From assembly GCA_905182175.1 (NCBI GenBank), contig CAJJAT010000001.1, positions 152,492 through 216,491 on the forward strand: 64,000 nt of DNA. The letters run 5' to 3'. The stretch's first letter is position 1. Every line of letters starts with the position of its first letter. The DNA comes from Flavobacteriales bacterium UBA1494. GTDB taxonomy: Bacteria > Bacteroidota > Bacteroidia > Flavobacteriales_E > Vicingaceae. The notes beneath the pieces were generated by a model. It did no database searches. It saw only the letters and a list, made by a program, of their open reading frames with translations, and was not told the DNA's origin. The position numbers and the translations under genes were made by a program. Positions 44,000 through 52,287 of this stretch are shown piece after piece.

Positions 44000-45331
44000 T
44001 TAAATTTTTATTAACTTTTCGACTTTTTGTTGATAACTTAAAGAAATTAATCGAATCAAGTACGCTCCTGCAGTGAGTTCAGAAATATCAAACCTAACAT
44101 ATCTACTTGAATTTAAATTATTTTCAAACAATATCTTGCCTGTTAAATCTAAAATTTGAATGGTTTTAATTTCTTGTTTCTGATTCGACAAATCAATTAA
44201 TAAATCTCCAGTATTTGGGTTTTGAAATTTCAACTTCTTAAGTTGATTCGTTTCTTCAATTGAAAGCGCTCCTATTGGCAAATTAATTTCTAGGTCCATA
44301 ATAACTGGCAAATGATCACTCATGTCGTACAATGCCTGCGAAACCAATGATGGAACGGTAGTGTTGGCGGGTGAAATAATGGTACCATTCCAACGATTGC
44401 CGTCTTGCCCAAGTGATTTATAGGTATTCGGAATGTACCTTATTTTGTCGGTGTTGTTGATGATTTCATCGGAGGCCAGTATAAAATCAAACCGGTCATC
44501 CATGCCGCCGCTTGCAAAGCAACCTCCGGAGCTATGCGTACTTTGAGTGTGTGTTAATGCACGGGCAGAAGAATTACTCCATCTTCCAGAAACGCTAACA
44601 GGGTCGTAAAAACGAAGTGTTGGGTCCACATAGTTTACTAGGTTTTGGTAACCGGCCTCAGTGCTTGTGTACATGTTAAAATCGCCTGCAAAAAGGTAGT
44701 TCCCAGTTGCATTCATGCTGTCTAAACTTGCCATTACGGACTCTGTTGTTCTTGCTCGTTGGGCAACATTGGCAGAACCAGACGAAGCCTTAAAGTGACC
44801 AACTAGTATATGAATTCTTGTTGTATCTTGATGAATGGCAAGGTTACTATCGTTATACCGCAATGTGTAATGATCTATCATTCTAGCAAAATTGGTATTG
44901 TTCAACTCCTTGTCGTAGAACGTTTGAGATTCTAACGTGAATTTATCTGTGTTGTAATACAGCATGTTAACAATGCTTTGTTGTCCAATTCCACTGGAAT
45001 TCGCTAAGGTGTAATTGGTTCTTCCGTTTTGGTTAATGGCATTTTGTAGCAAACGAAAAGCACTAACACTATTGCCTCCGTCCATTTCCTGCACTACAAA
45101 GATATCAGGCAAGGTGTAATCGAAAATATCTTCCATTGCATTGTCCTTGGTCGTTGTGTTGTTATTTCCTGTCGGACTGCAAATAACAGTTCCGTTGGAC
45201 AGTACAAAGTTGTGACGATAATACAGTAAATTATAAGTCATTACGGTTACTGTATCTTTTTGCTGAGCTTCAGCAAAAAGCGGTGATAAAAGTAAAAAGA
45301 CAACTAGGGTAGTTTTTTGAAAAGAAGACAT
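44000..45331 (-). CDS. Secreted endonuclease/exonuclease/phosphatase-family protein with T9SS domain
   Basis: I choose ATG 45331 (MSSFQKTTLVVFLLLS), which begins a signal peptide ending LFAEAQQ; ATG 45358 is possible. The EEP fold is complete: VTVMTYNLLYYR, DIFVVQEMDGGNSV with the metal-binding Glu, AGDFNMYTSTEAGY with Asp-x-Asn, and MSDHLPVIMDLE with the catalytic Asp-His pair. The C-terminus is a T9SS sorting domain (KFQNPNTGDLLIDLSN, IQILDLTGKILFEN, LTAGAYLIRLISL). Likely an extracellular nuclease or phosphodiesterase that frees phosphate or nucleotides. It is divergent from the COG2509 flavoprotein gene, with a gap of 67 bases. Confidence 0.88.
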   Translation of the reverse strand: MSSFQKTTLVVFLLLSPLFAEAQQKDTVTVMTYNLLYYRHNFVLSNGTVICSPTGNNNTTTKDNAMEDIFDYTLPDIFVVQEMDGGNSVSAFRLLQNAINQNGRTNYTLANSSGIGQQSIVNMLYYNTDKFTLESQTFYDKELNNTNFARMIDHYTLRYNDSNLAIHQDTTRIHILVGHFKASSGSANVAQRARTTESVMASLDSMNATGNYLFAGDFNMYTSTEAGYQNLVNYVDPTLRFYDPVSVSGRWSNSSARALTHTQSTHSSGGCFASGGMDDRFDFILASDEIINNTDKIRYIPNTYKSLGQDGNRWNGTIISPANTTVPSLVSQALYDMSDHLPVIMDLEINLPIGALSIEETNQLKKLKFQNPNTGDLLIDLSNQKQEIKTIQILDLTGKILFENNLNSSRYVRFDISELTAGAYLIRLISLSYQQKVEKLIKI

Positions 45332-45398
45332 AGCTTGTAAAAATTGATTTACGGACATTTGTGCAAAGTTAAGGCTAAAACTTTTCCTTGCATAAATT

Positions 45399-46964
45399 AT
45401 GGTAAAACAGTTCGACTTAAAAGTAGCAATAGAATATGAGGCTAATTTATCTGACCCCATTCAGTTGGCTTCAAAAAGCTTAAAGATTAAAGATCTAAGC
45501 AGAATTACTTCTTGTAAACTAATTAAGCGGTCGTTAGATGCAAGAAAACCTGAAATTAAGGTAAACTTAATGTATGAGGCCTTTGTAGACGAAGAAACAA
45601 CTAAAGAGCCGATACCATTTGACTTGCAAGATGTTTCAAAATTAAAACCAATTCACATTATTGGTGCAGGGCCTGCGGGTTTATTTGCTGCCTTAGAGGC
45701 AATACACCAAGGCTTAAAGCCCATTGTTTTTGAACGGGGAAAAGACGTAAGAGCAAGAAGAAGAGATTTAGCAGCCTTGAATAAAGAGCAAGTTGTTAAT
45801 CCAGAATCGAACTATTGTTTTGGGGAAGGTGGCGCAGGAACATATTCTGATGGAAAGCTGTACACCAGATCAAAAAAACGAGGCGACGTTAAACGAATTT
45901 TAGCGGGACTAGTTCAATTTGGTGCCGATGAAAACATTAGGATTGAAGCACATCCGCACATTGGAACGAATAAACTGCCGCAAATAATTGTAGAAATGCG
46001 AGAAGCCATAGTAAAATGTGGTGGAGAAGTAAATTTTGACAAAAAGCTAACCGATATTTTCTTTGAGAACGATGCCATTCAGGCCATTGAAATAAATGGC
46101 AAGGAGAAGATTGAGGTTGAAAATATAATTCTGGCAACCGGACATTCTGCTCGAGATATATTTGAACTGCTGAACACTCGAAAAATTGAAATAAAGGCAA
46201 AACCTTTTGCTATGGGCGTTCGGGTAGAACATCCTCAAGAATTAATTAATCACATCCAGTATCACCAAAATTATGACAATGAGCTGCTGCCTCCTGCTGC
46301 CTACAAAATTGTAAAGCAAGTAAGTGGCAAAGGCGTTTATTCTTTTTGCATGTGCCCCGGCGGAATTATTGCTCCTTGCGCCACAGCACCCAATGAAATT
46401 GTAACCAACGGCTGGTCTCCATCTAAACGAAATAATCCCTACGCCAACTCCGGAATTGTGGTAACTATTGATGAAGAAGATTGGTCGGCCTTTGCAAAAT
46501 ATGGCGAATTAGCAGCGCTCAAGTTTCAAGAAGATGTGGAGCAACGAATGTTTCAATCTATTCCGAAAAATGCAGGCCAACAAGCACCTGCTCAACGATT
46601 GGTTGACTTTGTGAACAACAGAGCCTCTACAGACTTGCCAAAGTGTTCTTACCTGCCTGGCATTGTTCCAACTCGGTTAGATCAAGTATTGCCTTCCTTC
46701 GTCGCGAAACGTTTACAGAAAGCCTTCGATTTGTTCGGAAAATCAATGAGGGGCTACTTAACCAACGAAGCAGTAATTGTGGGCGTTGAAAGCAGAACTT
46801 CTTCTCCGGTTTCTATTCCTAGAGACCGAGAAACAATGCAACATACTCAGTTAAAAAATTTATATCCTGTAGGCGAAGGTGCCGGATATGCGGGCGGAAT
46901 TGTTTCAGCTGCCATTGACGGCATGAAAGCGGTAGAAAAAATAGCAAGAAAAAGCGTTTTGTAA
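45399..46964 (+). CDS. COG2509-type FAD-dependent dehydrogenase
   Basis: A 521-residue flavoprotein. A small N-terminal domain (1-90; KSLKIKDLSRITSCKLIKRS) is followed by the FAD-binding motif PIHIIGAGPAGLFAALEAI and VFERGKDVRARRRDLAAL. Family signatures are CFGEGGAGTYSDGKLYTRSK, ILATGHSARDIFELL, FCMCPGGIIAPCATAP with paired Cys, and at the end LYPVGEGAGYAGGIVSAAID. Members are widespread in bacteria but no reaction is established. A decayed copy of the last third of this gene lies 3 kb downstream (49930-50287), so the locus has been partly duplicated. Confidence 0.88.
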   Translation: MVKQFDLKVAIEYEANLSDPIQLASKSLKIKDLSRITSCKLIKRSLDARKPEIKVNLMYEAFVDEETTKEPIPFDLQDVSKLKPIHIIGAGPAGLFAALEAIHQGLKPIVFERGKDVRARRRDLAALNKEQVVNPESNYCFGEGGAGTYSDGKLYTRSKKRGDVKRILAGLVQFGADENIRIEAHPHIGTNKLPQIIVEMREAIVKCGGEVNFDKKLTDIFFENDAIQAIEINGKEKIEVENIILATGHSARDIFELLNTRKIEIKAKPFAMGVRVEHPQELINHIQYHQNYDNELLPPAAYKIVKQVSGKGVYSFCMCPGGIIAPCATAPNEIVTNGWSPSKRNNPYANSGIVVTIDEEDWSAFAKYGELAALKFQEDVEQRMFQSIPKNAGQQAPAQRLVDFVNNRASTDLPKCSYLPGIVPTRLDQVLPSFVAKRLQKAFDLFGKSMRGYLTNEAVIVGVESRTSSPVSIPRDRETMQHTQLKNLYPVGEGAGYAGGIVSAAIDGMKAVEKIARKSVL

Positions 46965-47092
46965 ACGATTTTTATTTTATTTGACTCACGTTGAGTAACT
47001 AGGGCATTTGTTTGTTACTTTAGATTGACAATTTAAAATTGGGATAAAAGGCCCTAGTGTGTTTTATTCTAGTGTTATGGGCAAGTCAAAAA
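46965..47092. other. Short gap downstream of the COG2509 gene
   Basis: About 130 bases with no gene or convincing terminator. GACTCACGTTGAGT holds only a five-base stem. Confidence 0.35.
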
Positions 47093-47636
47093 ATGATTAA
47101 AAATTGGAAAATTAATAGTAAAGCTCGATGGCAATTTGTTACAATTTATTTTCTCGTTGTAGCCTTTGGATTTCTAATTTTTGCTATCTAGAGTAACGAG
47201 ACAATCAGGTGGAAATTTTGAGAAAAATTTGTTTGGTTCAATATTATTCTTATTTCCGATTTCCATTGTTTTATTTACCGCAATACCATTTTGGATTCTA
47301 AGAAAAAAAACACCCAATGAAATTGTAATTGACAAGCAACAGAAAAAAATTGAGATAAGATTTAACAAAAAAATAAGTCAAACAAACAGTCTTTCTGACT
47401 TAGGATTTTCATTTATTGATGATCGTTTTTATTCCGTGCTTATTATTTACAAAAAGTATCAAGCAAAACGTGGACATTTTGTTTTTAAGAAATCTGTTAG
47501 TGTAGTCGGCTTGCCAGTTTCACTCTCATGGACAAAAAACAAGTTATTATCAATAAAAGACACCTTGATTGAATTAGATGTTGAAGAAACTAAGTCAAAA
47601 AAGGGTGGTGGATTCTTTGGATATATAACAGAATAG
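47093..47636 (+). pseudogene. Small two-helix membrane protein, probably frameshifted
   Basis: ATG 47093 opens MIKNWKINSKARWQFVTIYF then LVVAFGFLIFAI, a first membrane helix, and hits TAG at 47189. An overlapping frame, whose only start is TTG 47181, continues RVTRQSGGNFEKNLFGSI then LFLFPISIVLFTAIPFWILR, a second helix, and a soluble part KKTPNEIVIDKQQKKIEIRF ending at 47636. The two parts fit one protein of about 180 residues joined by a one-base shift near 47185. If the TTG start is used, a single-helix 151-residue protein could still be made. Function unknown. Confidence 0.5.
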
Positions 47637-47880
47637 TGAATTTTATCTATCTTTTGAATTAATAAATCAATTTGCCTGTTGGTTCGACTTATACCAAAGC
47701 TAATATTCTAATTCTACAAACTTGCATCTACTCCACTTTGCCTTATCGGTTAGACTGACTACAAGACTCAAAATTGAAGGACTGAGAACAAGGTTGAAAA
47801 ATAAAAAAAGCCCATAACAATAAATATAATTATTATTGAGTCAGTAGGTTGCGAAATTTATATACTCCTTGAAACACTGT
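47637..47880. other. Gene-free stretch
   Basis: About 240 AT-rich bases with stops in all frames and no recognised element. Confidence 0.4.
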
Positions 47881-47938
47881 AAAATTCGCAAGCGAATTTT
47901 GTGAGAAAGAAAGTGCACAAAATCGCTTTACGATTTTT
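47881..47938. repeat. Two adjacent palindromic hairpins
   Basis: AAAATTCGC and GCGAATTTT (47881-47900) form a perfect nine-base stem around two A. About 20 bases on, AAAATCG and CGATTTT around CTTTA (47920-47938) form a second seven-base stem. Paired hairpins of this kind resemble REP-type elements that RAYT transposases act on, and a RAYT remnant lies at 11.6 kb, but I see no second copy of the pair in this window. Confidence 0.4.
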
Positions 47939-48101
47939 ACTACTTAATTTTTAGCAAATTGTATCTTTACTAAACTCACTACGCACAATATTTGGGCGCT
48001 GGAATTCATTAAAAAAACTATTTTAAGCTTCTTTCTGTAGAAAAAATCAACACCATAAAAAATAACCGGCAATAACAGCTATAAAATATTGTTTTAGAGT
48101 C

Positions 48102-48771
48102 GTGGTCAAATCATTTCTGTTTGTTTCTCTTGAAGAATTCTTGTTGAATAATTATAGACAAGATAAAAAAATGTACTTCAATTTAATGCAATTGACTTCA
48201 TTGATAAATCTGAAGATCTCCTACATTCTGATTTGTTGGTTACCAACAAAGGATACAAAAATAGTGGATAAGCATTTGTGCCTGTAGCCTATCATTTATT
48301 AACTACCCCTAATTATAGAAATACAGCTTACTTAAAATTAGAATATTATAAACTTAGAATTCCTTTTGACAACTACCATGGTTATGTTGAACTTACTAAT
48401 TTATACAATTCAGATATTGATACAATTAAGTTTGATAAATACCGACTTTATAGCAACTGCAACTTTGATACAATTAAAACGTGCACCACCTACTTTGAAA
48501 ATAAAACACTTTTACTGGACAAAAAAGATTGAATTGTAGAACAAAAATAGAACCCTTGAATTACATAAAAAAACCACCTGAGGTGTTAGAGTTAACTATT
48601 AATGGTTAAAAGTATTAAGTAGAAGTTAACTTCAAATCAGAATAGAATGATTTATTGATTACAAGAGATGGAAGAACCGATGCAATGCCTAAAAATAGAA
48701 AGGGGAAGTTTCAGACTGTAGAAACTCATTCAGTTGGATTAAATACTTTAACAGTAATATTAAGAGGGTAA
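48102..48771 (+). pseudogene. Unrecognised gene, decayed in several frames
   Basis: Three pieces line up: 48102-48287 (EEFLLNNYRQDKKMYFNL), 48278-48532 (PVAYHLLTTPNYRNTAYLKL and FDNYHGYVELTNLYNSDIDT), and 48550-48771 (EPLNYIKKPPEVLELTING, then LLITRDGRTDAMPKNRKGKF and VGLNTLTVILRG) with three in-frame stops. The amino acid make-up is that of a normal protein, and the pieces follow one another with short frame changes, so I read them as a single broken gene of about 220 codons. No family recognised. Confidence 0.5.
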
Positions 48772-49039
48772 AACAAAGCCTAACAACTTTCTCATTCTGA
48801 ATTGTAATCCGTCTAAACTGAAACTAATTACCAAAACTCCTGTAAAAACAAGAATTTCTGCTTTATTTCTTCTAAAACAGGCAGCATAGCTTGGGTACGA
48901 AATATGAGAAAATGACTAACAGAAAGAATTCTTGCTGTTGGATGGCTTATTTATTAAGATATTAGCTGACAACTTGGTATGAAAACACCTCGTAAACAAG
49001 TTAAAGTGTTAGCTTTAATTAGAGATCAATCAAAAACAA
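48772..49039. other. Gap with possible gene debris
   Basis: About 270 bases before the GNAT gene. One frame reads ENDEQKEFLLLDGLFIKILA after several stops, which may be debris of another gene, but I cannot support a call. Confidence 0.3.
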
Positions 49040-49777
49040 ATGAATCAACAGATAATTGAGAATTTATATGAATTTTGGAGTTATATCGGAATAAAAACTG
49101 GTAGGTTAACTGAGACTAAAGGATACAAGTCCGTTTCAATGGCAAATTCAGATTGGCCAAATAGAATATTTTCTATTTCAAACAAACAGGCCCTTCTTGC
49201 AGAAGCTATTGCCCTTAGCCAAGCCGAATTATTGCCCAATGGTATAACCATGACTAAATCTAATTATCTAGAAAACAATTCGGATGTTCAACTTCTGTTT
49301 AGACAAAGGAACATGGCGTTAGATCTTCAAAAAATAGATGATAATTTTAACCGTTGTGAAAACATTTTTCAGGTTAAATCCAAAGAGGATGCACTGCTTT
49401 TTGCAAAGATAGCTTCAGAAGCATTTGGGTACCGTGTGGAAGGAAACACTGCCAATCTAGTAAATCAGGACCCCCTCAAGATTAAAATATTTAATTACAT
49501 TGAAAACGATGAATGCCTCGGCTGTGGAATCGTTTATTTCGACTCTTTTAATACTGCTGGATTGCATATGATTGGCACTCTACCAAAAGGAAGAGGGAGA
49601 GGGATTGGAAAGAAAATGACTGAAAAACTTTTGGCGGAAGCTATTGAAAATGGAAGTAAATATTGCGTGCTACATGCTTCACTTATGGGCGAATCTATCT
49701 ATAAAAAACTAGGGTTTATATGGTATGGCGAACTAGAAACATATAGCATTTTAAAACCTAAAGCGACCAGTTCATAA
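49040..49777 (+). CDS. GNAT-family N-acetyltransferase
   Basis: A 245-residue protein. The C-terminal half (about 115-240) is a GNAT fold: ENDECLGCGIVYFDSFNTAG, the acetyl-CoA pyrophosphate loop in GTLPKGRGRGIGKKMTEKLL, and LHASLMGESIYKKLGFIWYG, the final strand-helix. The N-terminal half (SWLV-like start, then FRQRNMALDLQKID) is probably a degenerate first GNAT-like domain. Substrate unknown. It is one of the few intact genes in the 47-56 kb decay zone; no operon partner. Confidence 0.85.
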   Translation: MNQQIIENLYEFWSYIGIKTGRLTETKGYKSVSMANSDWPNRIFSISNKQALLAEAIALSQAELLPNGITMTKSNYLENNSDVQLLFRQRNMALDLQKIDDNFNRCENIFQVKSKEDALLFAKIASEAFGYRVEGNTANLVNQDPLKIKIFNYIENDECLGCGIVYFDSFNTAGLHMIGTLPKGRGRGIGKKMTEKLLAEAIENGSKYCVLHASLMGESIYKKLGFIWYGELETYSILKPKATSS

Positions 49778-49929
49778 AAGGCATTAAAACACCCTTGTAC
49801 TTATCATTGCATTTTATAAATAACAATTGCACTTTGAAATTGAGATCAGTAGCAAAATATCTATCCGGTTTCTTCTTACCATTAGCTCAAAATTTGCAAA
49901 AAAAATTGATGCTCTTCATCTAATTTCAG
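49778..49929. other. Short gap before the duplicated flavoprotein fragment
   Basis: About 150 bases without a recognised feature. Confidence 0.35.
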
Positions 49930-50287
49930 GAAAGGCAGACCTACAAGCACCTGCTCAGAGATTGGTTTATTTTGCAATCAGCACAACCTATACGTAATTA
50001 ATAAAGAGGTGTTTAAGAACCTATCAAACACTGCCTTCCTTCGACGGGAAACATTTACGGAAAACCTTCGAATTGTTCGAAAAGTATATAAAATGCTCTG
50101 TAACTAAAGAGGCAGTAATTTTGGGCGCTAAAGGCAGAACCTCTATTCTAGTTTTTATTCCTGTCGACCAAGGAACAATGGAGTATACTCTGCTAAAAAT
50201 TTATACTCTGTTAGCAAAGGTGTCGGCTATGCTTGCGGAATCGTTTTGGTTGGCATTTAGAGCGTGGAAGCGGTAGAGAAGATTAAT
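49930..50287 (+). pseudogene. Decayed partial copy of the COG2509 flavoprotein gene (3' third)
   Basis: The DNA aligns with 46567-46944 of the intact gene: CAAGCACCTGCTCA is shared, then ACTGCCTTCCTTCG against ATTGCCTTCCTTCG, GAGGCAGTAATT against GAAGCAGTAATT, and GGCGC/GGCGT around the later blocks. Translated pieces read QAPAQRLVYF, LFEKYIKCSVTKEAVILGAK then GRTSILVFIPVDQGTMEYTL against LFGKSMRGYLTNEAVIVGVE. Stops and indels break the frame after QRLVYFAISTTYT, and the final part runs out of frame. The end at 50287 lies at the same point as the parent's last codons. Confidence 0.85.
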
Positions 50288-50469
50288 TAATCAATAAATT
50301 ATCATCTTTATACCCCACTTTAATGCCAATTGTTATTTAAATACAAATCAAGCATTAATTATATACACTTGTATTTATTAAATATGTTAGCTACATATTT
50401 AGAGAAATAAAAATTGCTTTTACGTAAACGATTAGCTTTTCTTGCGATTCTTCTAACTTTTTTATTTTA
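50288..50469. other. Upstream region of the LamG-type pseudogene
   Basis: About 180 AT-rich bases, no gene. May contain the old promoter of the next gene, but no clear box is visible. Confidence 0.35.
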
Positions 50470-52170
50470 ATGCTAAAACTTATAATAACCCTGCTATTAT
50501 CTCTTTTAATATTAGTTACAGGAAATTCTCAAACCGATTCTGGTGAGTTAGAAACTTCAGAAGGACCCCCAAACTTATCTCTATGGTTAAATGCTGGAGC
50601 AATAACCGGAGTAAGTAACAGTAGCAATATAACTTCTTGGGAAGACCAATACGGTAATGGTAACAATTTAGCTGTTTCTACCGACCCTTCAGATTACGCC
50701 GAAACAGGCAGAGGTAACCGTTTATCTGCTATCAATTTTAGGCAGCAAGATAAAGAGGACTTTGTTGTTACTTCAACGCCCGAAGTGGTGACAACTTCAG
50801 AAATTTCTGTTTTTGTTGCTGGCAATTACGAAAACGACGGTGACAATTTTGGCGGCATGATTTGTTCAAACGACGATGACAGTTGGGATGATGGGTGGAG
50901 TATATGTCAAGATAACAATACTCGCGACATGCTTTTTTATCTTGATGACTATCAAGACGATGATTGAAATAAGCGAATTGACGCAGCTTATGGCACTAAT
51001 CACGTTTGCAACTTAATATTCAATAAAACAGAGAATTTAGGCTATGGGTATAAAAGTGAAGATGCCTGTTCCTTTGCCTTCAATGGTCCACTAGATTACA
51101 ATGGTGGAGCAAATGATGATGTATTAATTGGATCAGCGCCAGATAACGGATGGCCTGATGATTACTTGTCAGGAGATAGAATGGAAGTAATTATCTATGA
51201 TGTTGCGGTGAACGATGCACAGCGTATTATAATCGCCAATTACCTCGCAGCAAAATATGCTATATCTCCTTCAAATAATAATGTTTGCAACGAAGACGAT
51301 AATGAAGATTATAATTTTGATGTGGCAAAAATAGGTCAAGCCATTGATGGAACAAACCATACACATCCTCAGAGTACAGGAATTATTCGCATTCTAAATC
51401 CGAGCGCTTTAGGTAATTATGAATTTTTAATGTGGGGTTACAACTATGGTTCTGCAGTTGCCACAGAAATGACAGATGTTCTTGCCAGTGTTGATGCTCG
51501 GTTTGAAAGAGTGTCGAGAGTAAGTGAACGAAATTCTGCGAATTCATTAAACGTTACTGCTGGCAATGTTAACATACGATAGGATTTAAGTAAAAATGGT
51601 AGCATAAGTGCTGCTGACTTGGTATTATTAATTAATAAAAAGAACAATAACACTTTTGCCGATGAAGCAGCAATAACCGGAGCAACAAACTTAGGTGTAG
51701 TGATTTATCAGTTTTCCACTATTCCCTGTGGCGCAGCTGGCATTAGAAACAATAGAAGGTTTACCATTGAAACTTCAAATTCATCTAATACACCATTACC
51801 TATTACATTAGTTGTTTTTGACGTAGCTGTTAAAGAACATAATACGGTGGAACTAACCTGGCAAACATCTTCATAAGTTAATAATGATTATTTTACCATT
51901 GAACGAATGCAAGACGATGTGCATTGGGAGAAAGCTATTAAAATGAACAGTGCAGCAAATTCAATTGTAAAAAGAAATTATTCTACAGTAGATGATGTTC
52001 CTTTTTCGGGACTCTCCTATTACCAGTTAAAGCAAACTGATTTTGATGGAAGAGTTTTCTATTCCCCCGTTAAAACGGTTCGAATTAAATTCAGCAATAC
52101 AGTAAAAATTTATCCCAATCCAACTCAGTTTAGGATAACAGTAAAAGGCAACAGTTGCGAACCAGCTTCA
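50470..52170 (+). pseudogene. T9SS-secreted LamG-type protein with three in-frame stops
   Basis: ATG 50470 opens a signal peptide (LLSLLILVTGNSQ) and a LamG/ConA-like domain (NLSLWLNAGAITGVSNSSNI, SEISVFVAGNYENDG, RMEVIIYDVAVNDAQRIIIA). One reading frame runs through TGA 50965-50967, TAG 51580-51582 and TAA 51874-51876, then VNNDYFTIERMQDDVHWEKA, SGLSYYQLKQTDFDGRVFYS and VKIYPNPTQFRITVKGN, a T9SS sorting domain start. The likely originals are TGG, TGG and GAA. After about 52170 the sorting domain is lost in a frameshift or stop. All three stop codons appear in one gene without a frameshift before the tail. Confidence 0.85.
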
Positions 52171-52287
52171 ATCATTTGGAAAAAAGACTACCCATCTCTC
52201 CTTTGGCGGGAAAGTCTTCATTTCATATATCACGCACCATCAGCATAAAAAGCGTTTTAAACCAGGTAAATAATAAAGCATTCAATT

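Noticed and set aside
47174..47368. Minus-strand frame opposite the small membrane protein
   Set aside because: Shadow of the plus-strand frame, which has a plausible hydrophobic profile.
47881..47938. CRISPR-like palindromes
   Set aside because: Only two hairpins of different sequence and no spacers or repeated units.
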